From the NCBI RefSeq assembly GCF_001441615.1, contig NZ_LAXJ01000025.1, forward strand, positions 16,488-80,487: 64,000 bases of DNA, given 5' to 3'. Below the pieces are notes generated by a model. The model did not search any database, was not told where the DNA came from, and saw only the letters and a list, made by a program, of their open reading frames with translations. This DNA comes from Roseovarius atlanticus. GTDB lineage: Bacteria; Pseudomonadota; Alphaproteobacteria; Rhodobacterales; Rhodobacteraceae. Shown piece after piece: positions 17,558 through 25,026 of this stretch (the stretch's first letter is position 1; every line of letters starts with the position of its first letter). The translations under genes were made by a program, and so were the position numbers.

Positions 17558-18007
17558 ATGAAAAAATTGTTGATAGCAGCGGCCACCGCCGCCACCTACC
17601 TCACCGGTCCAGCCGTCGCCGCACCTCTTTGCGACGACCTCGGCTTTGCCGGTCTGCTGGCCGCCTGCAACCGTGGCGACACGATCGAGATCACGCTTGC
17701 CTCGGGCCAGCCGCTGCACGAAACCGGTAGCGTTAACCTGCAATCCGGCGCCTATTACACGCTCGAAATCACCGCCGACGGCTCCGCCGAACTGGCCATC
17801 ACCGGCAGCGACTTTTTCCGCGCGATCTGGATGAACGAGATCGTCATAAACAAGATCGAGGTCCGCCCCATGGCCATCGACTCCCTCGAGTTCGATGATG
17901 CCGGTGTCGCCACGCTCTCCTTCATCGCCATCAAGCCGGGCAGCCACACGCTGCGCATCCCCGGCTCCACCGGCGAGACGCAACAAGTGACCTTCAACAT
18001 CCAGTAA
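17558..18007 (+). CDS. Secreted protein of unknown function, possible cupredoxin-like fold
   Basis: A 149-residue protein with a signal peptide (MKKLLIAAATAATYLTGPAVAA) and two cysteines in the early mature part (LCDDLGF and AACNRGD). The rest is beta-rich: YYTLEITADGSAELAITG, VINKIEVRPMAIDSLEF and SFIAIKPGSHTLRIPG. The last segment resembles the final strands of cupredoxin-like domains, but no copper ligand set (His, Cys, Met) is visible. It lies between the propeller and the PepSY-like gene in the same operon. Function not recognised. Confidence 0.72.
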   Translation: MKKLLIAAATAATYLTGPAVAAPLCDDLGFAGLLAACNRGDTIEITLASGQPLHETGSVNLQSGAYYTLEITADGSAELAITGSDFFRAIWMNEIVINKIEVRPMAIDSLEFDDAGVATLSFIAIKPGSHTLRIPGSTGETQQVTFNIQ

Positions 18008-18020
18008 TGGAGCCTCTCGA

Positions 18021-18269
18021 ATGAAACGCACTCTCGCAATCGCGGCGCTTGTCGCCTCGCCCGCCCTCGCCGACGACCACGTAGACGCCGAAACCGTCGA
18101 AAAGATCGAGGCCTATCTCGCCTCCATCGAATGCCAGATGGACCCCGCCGATATCGAAGTCGAAGACGACGGTGGGTATGAGCTTGACGACGTGATCTGC
18201 AAGGGCGGCAACCAATTCGACATCGAACTGGACGCCGACCTCAACGAGGTCGAACGCCGCGCCGAATAA
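18021..18269 (+). CDS. Small acidic secreted PepSY-like protein
   Basis: An 82-residue precursor with a short signal peptide (to PALA-DDH). The mature ~65 residues have the layout of one PepSY-type unit: EKIEAYLASIECQMDPADIEV, then GGYELDDVICKGG, then NQFDIELDADLNEVERR. It has two cysteines (a likely disulphide) and is strongly acidic. PepSY proteins are secreted inhibitors or binding modules, and a PepSY protein (LanPepsy) binds lanthanides in another methylotroph. Given xoxF nearby, metal binding is a testable inference. The PepSY call itself rests on pattern resemblance. Confidence 0.68.
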   Translation: MKRTLAIAALVASPALADDHVDAETVEKIEAYLASIECQMDPADIEVEDDGGYELDDVICKGGNQFDIELDADLNEVERRAE

Positions 18270-18299
18270 ACCCACGTCCTCCCAGACGAAAGGCCCGCC

Positions 18300-19262
18300 A
18301 TGTTGCGCATCATAGCATCTCTCTCCTTCTTGCTAAGCAGCATGGCGGCCTATGCCCAGGAAGCTCCGACGATCCGCGCCGCCACCCTCAAGATCGGCAC
18401 GGTCAACTGGGAGCTTCAGACCATCGTCGATGAAGGCCTCGACGAAAAACACGGCTTCACCCTCGACATTCAGCTCTATGCCGACAACAGCGCCACCCGC
18501 ATCGCCGTCGAAGGCGGCGAGGCCGACATGGCCGTCGCCGACTGGATCTGGGTCGCCCGCCAGCGCGCTGCGGGCAAGCCTTATGTCTTCCTCCCCTATT
18601 CCCGCGCCGTGGGCGGCGTGGTGGTCTCCGCCGACTCCACCGCCCAAACCCTGGCCGACCTCGCCGGGCAGAAACTCGGCATCGCCGGCGGCCCGCTCGA
18701 CAAGTCCTGGCTCATCCTGCGCGCCTATGCTGCGCAAGCTTACGATCTCGATCTCGAGGCCGAGACCGAGCAAGTCTACGGCGCGCCGCCCCTGATCTTC
18801 CGCACCGCCCTTGACGGCGGCCTCGCGGGGGCCATCAATTACTGGCACTACCTCGCCAAGATGAAGGCCGCCGGGATGCGTGAACTCATTTCCGTCGACA
18901 CCGCCGCCCGCGAACTGGGCCTCGACCCCGAAACACCCCTACTGGGCTATTATTTCAAGGAAGAGTTCCTGTCGGAGAACCCCGACCTCGCGCAATCCTT
19001 CTATGAGGCCAGCCGCGAAGCCAAGACCCTGCTGATGTCCTCCGACGATATCTGGCAGGACCTGCGCCCGATGATGAACGCCGACAGTGATGCCGAATTC
19101 GAGCAACTCCGCACCGACTGGATCGCCGGCATCCCGGCCCGGAAACCCATCGACGAGGACGCCGCCCAAGCCTTTCTCAGCCTCATGCACGACCTCGGCG
19201 GCGCGGAACTGGTGGGGCAGGCCGACACGCTCCCCGACGGCCTTTTCGCCGACGTCCATTAA
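18300..19262 (+). CDS. NitT/TauT-type ABC transporter substrate-binding protein
   Basis: A 320-residue secreted binding protein (signal peptide to AYAQE). Family features are IRAATLKIGTVNWELQTIVDEGL, YADNSATRIAVEGGEADMAVADW, LAGQKLGIAGGPLDKSWL and SFYEASREAKTLL. It is followed with zero spacing by its permease (19263) and ATPase (20006), so this is a full importer. The substrate is not readable from sequence. Its location inside the PQQ-associated block suggests a cofactor, alcohol-derived or metal-chelate substrate, but that is inference. Confidence 0.85.
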   Translation: MLRIIASLSFLLSSMAAYAQEAPTIRAATLKIGTVNWELQTIVDEGLDEKHGFTLDIQLYADNSATRIAVEGGEADMAVADWIWVARQRAAGKPYVFLPYSRAVGGVVVSADSTAQTLADLAGQKLGIAGGPLDKSWLILRAYAAQAYDLDLEAETEQVYGAPPLIFRTALDGGLAGAINYWHYLAKMKAAGMRELISVDTAARELGLDPETPLLGYYFKEEFLSENPDLAQSFYEASREAKTLLMSSDDIWQDLRPMMNADSDAEFEQLRTDWIAGIPARKPIDEDAAQAFLSLMHDLGGAELVGQADTLPDGLFADVH

Positions 19263-20009
19263 ATGCAAACCAAGCTGACGCCGCTCCTCTCCATCGCGGG
19301 GCTTCTCGCGCTCTGGGTCGTGGCCTCGACGCTCAAGGCCGATCCGCAGGTCTTGCCCACCCCCTGGGCCCTCGCGCCTCTCTTCGCACAGGAAATCGCC
19401 AGCGGAGAGCTCTGGACTCACCTCTCGGCCACCCTGCTGCGCGTGCTCTGGGCCTTCTGCCTCGCCATGACGCTGGGCGGCATCATCGGCCTCGCCATGG
19501 GCCGGTCGCCCGCGCTCAACCGCTGGCTCGACCCGTGGCTGGTGATCTTCCTCAACCTGCCCGCGCTGGTGCTGATCGTCCTCTGCTACCTCTGGATCGG
19601 CCTGACCGAGGCCGCCGCCATCGCCGCCGTCACGCTCAACAAGGTGCCCAACGTCGCCATCGTCATCCGCGAAGGCGCCCGCGCCATGGATCCACAGCTC
19701 GACGCGCTGGCCCGCGTCTACCGCATGTCAGGCTGGATGCGCTTGCGCCACATCACCTTACCGCAACTGGCCCCCTTCATCGCCGCCGCCGCGCGGGGGG
19801 GCGTGGCCGTCATCTGGAAAATCGTCCTCGTGGTCGAATTCCTGGGCCGCTCGTCCGGCATCGGCTTCCAGATCCACCTCTATTTCCAGCTCTTCGACGT
19901 CGCCATGGTGCTGGTCTACGCCTTTTCCTTCATCACCGTGATGCTGCTGGTGGAATGGGCGCTGCTGCAACCGTGGGAACGCCACGCAACCCGGTGGCGC
20001 CGCGCATGA
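19263..20009 (+). CDS. NitT/TauT-type ABC transporter permease
   Basis: A 248-residue inner-membrane protein with about six membrane segments (LTPLLSIAGLLALWVVAS; LRVLWAFCLAMTLGGIIGLAMG; PWLVIFLNLPALVLIVLCYLWIGL). The cytoplasmic loop with EGARAMDPQLDALARVYRMSGW is the EAA-type contact for the ATPase. The start codon directly follows the binding protein stop and its stop overlaps the ATPase start (ATGA). Confidence 0.88.
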   Translation: MQTKLTPLLSIAGLLALWVVASTLKADPQVLPTPWALAPLFAQEIASGELWTHLSATLLRVLWAFCLAMTLGGIIGLAMGRSPALNRWLDPWLVIFLNLPALVLIVLCYLWIGLTEAAAIAAVTLNKVPNVAIVIREGARAMDPQLDALARVYRMSGWMRLRHITLPQLAPFIAAAARGGVAVIWKIVLVVEFLGRSSGIGFQIHLYFQLFDVAMVLVYAFSFITVMLLVEWALLQPWERHATRWRRA

Positions 20010-20626
20010 TCACCGTCTCCATCACAGAAAAACGCTTCGGCGACGACCGCGTGCTCGGCCCCATCGCCTTCGAGGTTGCGGCAGGCGAAACCGTGGCCCT
20101 TGTTGGCCCCTCCGGCATCGGCAAATCCACCCTCCTTCGGCTGGTCTCGGGCATCGACACCGACTTCACCGGCCAGATCCACCGGCCCGACGCCATCGCC
20201 ATGGTCTTCCAGGAACCCACCCTGCTGCCCTGGCGCTCCGCCCTCGACAACCTCACACTCCTGCATCCCGGCCTGCCCCGCGACCGCGCCCTCGCCGCGC
20301 TCGACGAGGTCGGCCTTTCGGGCAAGGACACCCTCTTTCCCGGCCAGCTCTCCCTCGGCCAGCAACGCCGCCTCGCCCTCGCCCGCGCCTTCGCCGGACA
20401 ACCCGACCTGCTGATCATGGACGAGCCGTTCGTCTCGCTGGACGCCGCCGCCGCCGACCGGATGCTGACGCTCACCGAGGCGCTCATCGCCCGCCACCAG
20501 CCGGCAACGCTCTTCGTGACCCACGACATGGCCGAGGCGACACGGCTTGCACACCGGACCCTGACACTGGAAACTGGGCCAAACGGCGCGCAACTCGCCG
20601 GAACGACAAAGGACCGGACCACGTGA
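20006..20626 (+). CDS. NitT/TauT-type ABC transporter ATP-binding protein
   Basis: A 206-residue ATPase, slightly short for the family. Walker A is GPSGIGKST, the Q-loop VFQEPTLLPW, the signature LSLGQQRR, Walker B LLIMDEPFVSLD and the switch His FVTHDMAEA. Start ATG 20006 overlaps the permease stop by four bases, and the frame further upstream is only the permease gene read out of frame. It completes the importer 18300-20626 and overlaps the next ATPase gene by four bases. Confidence 0.9.
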   Translation: MITVSITEKRFGDDRVLGPIAFEVAAGETVALVGPSGIGKSTLLRLVSGIDTDFTGQIHRPDAIAMVFQEPTLLPWRSALDNLTLLHPGLPRDRALAALDEVGLSGKDTLFPGQLSLGQQRRLALARAFAGQPDLLIMDEPFVSLDAAAADRMLTLTEALIARHQPATLFVTHDMAEATRLAHRTLTLETGPNGAQLAGTTKDRTT

Positions 20627-21342
20627 CCACAGGCCTGACCGTCAATAACCTCAGCTTCCACTACGGCGCCAAGCAGGCGCTGGACAATGTGGCGTTCGAC
20701 GTCGCCCCCGGCACCTTCTGCGCGCTTCTCGGCCCCAACGGCGCGGGCAAATCCACGCTCATCGCCCTGCTGACCCGCCTGCTGGTGGCCCCCCAGGGCG
20801 AGATCACCGTCGCCGGCCACGACATGCGCCGCGAACCCCGCCGCGCCCTCGGAAAGCTCGGCGTCGTCTTCCAGCAATCCACGCTCGACCTCAACCTCTC
20901 GGTCCGCCAGAACCTCGCCTATTTCGCCGCCCTCCAGGGCCTGCCGAAATCCGAGGTTCCGGGCCGCATCGACGCCGCCCTCGACCAGCTCGACATGCGC
21001 CACCGCGCCGAGGAAAAGGCCCGCGACCTCAACGGCGGCCACCGCCGCCGCACCGAACTCGCCCGGTCCCTGATCCACGACCCGCACGTGCTCTTGCTCG
21101 ACGAACCCACCGTGGGCCTCGACGCCGCCTCGCGGCAGGGCATCACCGATCACGTCCACGAGCTCGCCAGGACCGGCCTCTGCGTCCTCTGGACCACCCA
21201 TCTGACGGACGAGGTGCGCGACGGCGACGCGCTCGTCGTCCTGCACAAGGGGCAGATCATCCACCGCGGCACCGCCGGCGCGGCCCGCGGCGATCAAAGC
21301 CTGTCGGACTGGTTCCTGACACGCACGGGGGAAACCGCATGA
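20623..21342 (+). CDS. ABC-2 type ATP-binding protein, PQQ-dependent alcohol dehydrogenase-associated
   Basis: A 239-residue ATPase with Walker A GPNGAGKST, Q-loop VVFQQSTLDLNLSVRQNL, Walker B VLLLDEPTVGLD and switch His TTHLTDEV. The signature is LNGGHRRR in place of the usual LSGGQ, a departure worth noting though it keeps the key Gly-Gly. Start GTG 20623 overlaps the previous stop. Together with the permease at 21339 it forms the exporter-type pair that recurs with PQQ dehydrogenases; the transported substance is unknown. Confidence 0.88.
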   Translation: MTTGLTVNNLSFHYGAKQALDNVAFDVAPGTFCALLGPNGAGKSTLIALLTRLLVAPQGEITVAGHDMRREPRRALGKLGVVFQQSTLDLNLSVRQNLAYFAALQGLPKSEVPGRIDAALDQLDMRHRAEEKARDLNGGHRRRTELARSLIHDPHVLLLDEPTVGLDAASRQGITDHVHELARTGLCVLWTTHLTDEVRDGDALVVLHKGQIIHRGTAGAARGDQSLSDWFLTRTGETA

Positions 21343-22130
21343 CCGGCACGTTCCGCGTCGCAAAGGCGATCATCGCCCGCGAATTCCTGCGCTTCGTGCA
21401 TCAGCGCGAGCGCTTCATCGCCGCCCTCGTCCGCCCCCTCGTCTGGCTCCTGATCTTCGCCGCCGGGTTCCGCGCCGCACTTGGCCTGTCGATCATCCCG
21501 CCCTATCAGACCTACATCACCTACGAGACCTATATCGTACCCGGCCTCTGCGCGATGGTGCTCCTCTTCAACGGGATGCAATCCTCGCTTAGCCTCGTCT
21601 ACGACCGCGAAATGGGCTCGATGCGCCTGCTGCTGACAAGCCCCTTTCCCCGCTGGTGGTTGCTGATCTGCCGCCTGTTCGGCGCCACGATCATCTCGGT
21701 GCTGCAGGTCTACACTTTCCTCGCCATCGCCGCCGCCTTCGGCATCACCATGCCCGCCTGGGGATACCTCGCCGTGCTGCCCAGCCTCATCCTCGGCGGC
21801 CTCATGCTCGGCGGTCTTGGGCTGGTCCTGTCCAGCTTCATCAAGCAACTGGAAAACTTCGCGGGCGTGATGAACTTCGTCATCTTCCCGATGTTCTTCA
21901 TGTCCTCGGCCCTCTACCCCTTGTGGAAAATGGCCGAAAGCTCACCCTTGCTGCGCGACATCTGCGCGCTCAACCCTTTCACCTACGCGGTCGAGCTGAT
22001 CCGCTTCTCGCTCTACCTTCAAATCAACTGGACCGCCCTCGCCTGGGTCACAGGCAGCACGCTGGTCTTCTGCGCGCTGGCGATCTGGGGCTACGACCCC
22101 GCCCGCGGCCTGATGAAGCGCAAGACCTGA
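21339..22130 (+). CDS. ABC-2 type permease, PQQ-associated alcohol ABC system
   Basis: A 263-residue inner-membrane protein with six predicted membrane segments and the ABC-2 signature region (ENFAGVMNFVIFPMFFMSSALYP in shorter form: NFVIFPMFFMSSALYPLW). Start ATG 21339 overlaps the ATPase stop by four bases. It is the last gene of the long plus-strand block that starts at 15353. Such pairs usually export lipids, polysaccharides or small molecules; no evidence here picks one. Confidence 0.88.
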   Translation: MTGTFRVAKAIIAREFLRFVHQRERFIAALVRPLVWLLIFAAGFRAALGLSIIPPYQTYITYETYIVPGLCAMVLLFNGMQSSLSLVYDREMGSMRLLLTSPFPRWWLLICRLFGATIISVLQVYTFLAIAAAFGITMPAWGYLAVLPSLILGGLMLGGLGLVLSSFIKQLENFAGVMNFVIFPMFFMSSALYPLWKMAESSPLLRDICALNPFTYAVELIRFSLYLQINWTALAWVTGSTLVFCALAIWGYDPARGLMKRKT

Positions 22131-22137
22131 GGACCGC

Positions 22138-22341
22138 TCAGATGTCCACCTCGGCAGTGTTCACCGTTTGGCAGCGCCAGCTTTTGATACGTTCGTTGGG
22201 ATGGGTGTTCACCCACTTGGCCAGTTCCGGCTGCGCGCCCATCAGGCATTGCATCGGGGTGACGTCAGTGAACAGCAGACTGCGTTCACGACACTGGTCG
22301 GGGGACTGCGCCAGACAGGCGACAAACAGAAGCTCGATCAT
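22138..22341 (-). CDS. Small four-cysteine protein resembling the N-terminus of the SoxH-like hydrolase
   Basis: A 67-residue protein starting MIELLFVACLAQSPDQCRE, with an AAGGAA ribosome site. Four cysteines (9, 17, 32, 57) and the words ACLA, CR, QC, PELAK and RC can be aligned with the first 53 residues of the hydrolase at 2730 (ACLA, CR, AAC, PELSK, RC). It therefore looks like a stand-alone copy of that mini-domain. The hydrophobic start could be a signal or anchor. It converges with the permease at 21339. Function unknown. Confidence 0.72.
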   Translation of the reverse strand: MIELLFVACLAQSPDQCRERSLLFTDVTPMQCLMGAQPELAKWVNTHPNERIKSWRCQTVNTAEVDI

Positions 22342-22464
22342 GGTCTTTCCTTGCGTGTTGCATTCGTCTTCGCTCCCGTCTGCTGTCAAAGTGAAGCGCA
22401 AAACCTCTAAGGAAAGGGTAACGGCACCGTTCGCCGGCCGGTTTTTCCGAAGCTGTGCATATTT

Positions 22465-22481
22465 ATGCTGCATTGCAGCAT
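22465..22481. promoter_or_regulatory. Palindrome ATGCTGC-ATT-GCAGCAT (PhaR-like site)
   Basis: A perfect 7-bp inverted repeat with a 3-bp centre, located 29 bases upstream of the histidine kinase start. Its core CTGC-N3-GCAG matches the recognition pattern described for the polyhydroxybutyrate regulator PhaR in Paracoccus and Rhodobacter. Whether PhaR or another factor uses it here is unknown. Confidence 0.5.
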
Positions 22482-22509
22482 TGATGCCTAATTTCCGGGC
22501 GCTTGTGCC

Positions 22510-24078
22510 ATGTCGCTGAAAACCCTCCTTGGCCTCGGCGCCCTCGCCCTGGGTGTGGGCACATGGGTCACCGCGCTCATCCTCTGGCTGGGCCTGCTGG
22601 CCGTCTCCGACCGCCTCGATGCCACGCTCAAGGCCGAACAGCGCATGTCGGGCTATGCCGGCCTCTCGACCCAGGCCGCCACCTTCCTCGTCGTCGCAAC
22701 CGAGGCCGTGCAGCGCGAGCTGCCTGCCGACACCCGGCTGGAACGGCTGGAACCGGTGGTCGAAAACCTCCGCTCTTCCTTTGCGCGCCTGCAACAGAAC
22801 GTGGCCCAGGCGGTCGAAGAAGCGCAGGATCTGGGCCTCGACGCCCAGTCCCGCTTCGGCACGCAATCCCTCGGCCTCGCCCGGATGGAGGCGCTCCTGT
22901 CCAGCACCATGCGCGGCCTCGGCGAAGACGACATCGACCGCCCCCGCCTGCAAGCCCATATCGACAGCTTCGCCACCGGCTTTGACCCCCTGCTCAGCCA
23001 GGCGGTGCAGACGGAACAGCTTTTCCGCAACGACATCCGCGCCGATATCGTCGCCCTGCGCCAGAAACTGACCCTGGCCGCCATCGCCATCGCGGTCGCC
23101 GCCGTACTGATGGTGCTGGCCTTCTATTTCGGCCTTATCCGCCCGCAATTCGCCCGGCTCGACCGCCTGCGCGAGGCGGCCCAGAAGATCGGGCAAGAGA
23201 ATTTCGCCATCGACCTGCCCGAAACCCGCCGGGACGAGATCGGCGGTCTTTATGCCGAGACCAACCGCATGGCCCATGCCCTCGCCGCCCGCAAATCGGC
23301 GGTCGAGCAGGACCGTGCGCAACTCAGCAGCATCATCGCCGCCCGCACCGAGGAACTGCGCGCCGCCAACGAAACCCTGGCCGAGATCGACGAGAACCGC
23401 CGCCGCTTCTTTGCCGATGTCAGCCACGAATTGCGCACGCCCCTGACCGTCATCCTGATGGAGGCACAGATCGGCCGCGCGGCGGGTGGGCCCGACGCCG
23501 ACGCCTTCGCCACGATCGAGGCCCGCGCCGCGCGTCTGAACCGCCGCATCGACGACCTTCTGCGCGTGGCCCGCTCCGACAGCGGCCAACTGGCGCTGGA
23601 CCCCGCACCCGTTCCCCTGCGCGATCTCATAACCGAAGTGCACGAGGAAATCCGCGCCGAGGCCGACAATGCGGGCATGACCCTCACCCTGTCGGACATC
23701 CCCGACGTCACCCTGACCTGCGACCGCAACTGGATCCGGCAGGTGCTGGTGGGTCTCGTGCGCAACGCCATCCGCCACGCCCGCGACGGCGGACAAATTC
23801 GGCTCGACGCGCGGGCCGGCGACCAGACCACCGAAATCGCCGTCATCGACAACGGCCCCGGTATCGCCCCCGCCGACCAGCCCGGCATCTTCGAACGCTT
23901 CACGCAATCGGGCAGCACCTCGGCCCAGGGCTTCGGCATCGGCCTCGCCCTCGCCCGCTGGGTGATCGACTCCCATGACGGCACCATCACCCTTGAAAGC
24001 CCGGTCGCCCGCGCCGACGCCCTAAGCGACGCACCCGGGACAAAGATCGCGGTTCGCCTTTCCCTTTCAACCGGCTAA
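22510..24078 (+). CDS. Sensor histidine kinase, HAMP type
   Basis: A 522-residue membrane kinase. The first membrane segment (residues ~5-32) is followed by a ~160-residue periplasmic, mostly helical sensor region, a second segment (LTLAAIAIAVAAVLMVLAFYF) and HAMP. The DHp domain has FADVSHELRTPL (His306) and the ATPase domain has the N box VRNAIRHA, DNGPGI and FGIGLALA. It is paired with the OmpR-type regulator at 24126 and lies directly upstream of pqqA. The position matches the idea of an alcohol- or metal-sensing system comparable to MxaYX of Paracoccus or MxbDM of Methylobacterium; that analogy is inference. Confidence 0.9.
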   Translation: MSLKTLLGLGALALGVGTWVTALILWLGLLAVSDRLDATLKAEQRMSGYAGLSTQAATFLVVATEAVQRELPADTRLERLEPVVENLRSSFARLQQNVAQAVEEAQDLGLDAQSRFGTQSLGLARMEALLSSTMRGLGEDDIDRPRLQAHIDSFATGFDPLLSQAVQTEQLFRNDIRADIVALRQKLTLAAIAIAVAAVLMVLAFYFGLIRPQFARLDRLREAAQKIGQENFAIDLPETRRDEIGGLYAETNRMAHALAARKSAVEQDRAQLSSIIAARTEELRAANETLAEIDENRRRFFADVSHELRTPLTVILMEAQIGRAAGGPDADAFATIEARAARLNRRIDDLLRVARSDSGQLALDPAPVPLRDLITEVHEEIRAEADNAGMTLTLSDIPDVTLTCDRNWIRQVLVGLVRNAIRHARDGGQIRLDARAGDQTTEIAVIDNGPGIAPADQPGIFERFTQSGSTSAQGFGIGLALARWVIDSHDGTITLESPVARADALSDAPGTKIAVRLSLSTG

Positions 24079-24125
24079 AACGGCGCTATTCTCAGGCCCT
24101 CAGCCGCGAAAGAGACCGCACTGCC

Positions 24126-24812
24126 ATGACCCGCCTCCTGATCGTCGACGACGACCCGGAAATCACCTCCGCCCTGGCGCGGGGGCTGGGCCTGCACGGC
24201 TATCAGGCGGAAACCGTCAACCGCTACGACCACGCCCTCGACAAGCTACGCGGCGAGACGTTCTCTGGCGCCATCATCGACGTCATGCTGGGCGCCGACA
24301 GCGGCCTTGATCTGGTGCGCCGCGCCCGAGAGAGCGGCGCCACCCTGCCCATCCTCATGCTCTCGGCGCTCTCGGATGTCGAACACCGCACCGCGGGGCT
24401 CGAGGCGGGGGCCGACGATTACGTTGTCAAACCCTTCAGCTTCGACGAACTGGTGGCTCGCCTGCGCGTTCAGGAACGCCGCGCGACCTCGCAGCGCCCG
24501 CAACCCGCCACGCTGACCGCCGACCGCGTCCTGCATACCGAGACCGCCCGCGTGTCGCTGACCGAGCGTGAAGATGACCTTCTACGCCTGCTCATCGCCC
24601 ATGACGGCACGCCTTTGCCACGCGGCGATATCTTCGACGCGCTCTGGCAGGCCGAGGGGTCGGGTAACGAAAACGTGGTGGACGTCTATATCGGCTATTT
24701 GCGCAAGAAACTCCGCGACGCCGATTTTTGCTTTGAGATCAAGACGGTACGGAATCAGGGCTTCGTCATCGATGGCCTCGCCCCGCGGCTTGACCCCGGG
24801 AACCGGGACTAA
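24126..24812 (+). CDS. OmpR-family response regulator
   Basis: A 228-residue regulator. The receiver domain has acidic residues DDD (8-10), phospho-acceptor Asp52 (IIDVM), the switch Ser in MLSALSD and Lys in VVKPF. A winged-helix DNA-binding domain follows (LTEREDDLLRLL, ENVVDVYIGYLRKKL, IKTVRNQGFV). It starts 47 bases after the kinase gene and pqqA follows 86 bases after its stop, so pqqABCDE and the divergent region at 15232 are natural candidate targets. Confidence 0.92.
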   Translation: MTRLLIVDDDPEITSALARGLGLHGYQAETVNRYDHALDKLRGETFSGAIIDVMLGADSGLDLVRRARESGATLPILMLSALSDVEHRTAGLEAGADDYVVKPFSFDELVARLRVQERRATSQRPQPATLTADRVLHTETARVSLTEREDDLLRLLIAHDGTPLPRGDIFDALWQAEGSGNENVVDVYIGYLRKKLRDADFCFEIKTVRNQGFVIDGLAPRLDPGNRD

Positions 24813-24828
24813 AGTCTAAGCGTTTCAC

Positions 24829-24844
24829 AGAAATTAAGAGTCGC
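24829..24844 (+). promoter_or_regulatory. Conserved motif upstream of pqqA
   Basis: AGAAATTAAGAGTCGC lies 54 bases upstream of the pqqA start. It matches 15 of 16 bases of the element at 15244-15259 in the divergent promoter of the PQQ-associated ABC block, suggesting shared control of PQQ synthesis and that block. Confidence 0.5.
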
Positions 24845-24898
24845 AATGAAGCGGCCGAGTTGTCATCTTTGGACTGTTATTCAAAGGAGGAAACCATC

Positions 24899-24997
24899 AT
24901 GGCATGGGCAAAACCGATCATCCGCGAAATCGAATGCGGCATGGAAATCAACATGTACGGTCCTGACTTCGACGAAGAGCGCGAAGTCCTGATCTAA
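24899..24997 (+). CDS. pqqA: PQQ precursor peptide PqqA
   Basis: A 32-residue peptide read from ATG 24899 after AAGGAGG. It starts MAWAKPIIREIECGMEINMY and ends in an acidic tail PDFDEEREVLI. Glu16 and Tyr20 (E-x3-Y) are the residues that PqqE cross-links and that become PQQ; MxWxKPxIxEIxxGMEI is the usual recognition part. It is longer than the ~23-residue Methylobacterium peptide because of the acidic C-terminal tail. pqqB starts 29 bases after its stop. Confidence 0.95.
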   Translation: MAWAKPIIREIECGMEINMYGPDFDEEREVLI

Positions 24998-25026
24998 GAC
25001 TGATCTGCGCGCGGGAGGATATCTCG

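Noticed and set aside
22342..23976. Minus-strand open frame extending upstream of the 67-residue gene through the kinase gene
   Set aside because: Only the last 67 codons, with their own start and ribosome site, look real; the rest is antisense to a clear histidine kinase.
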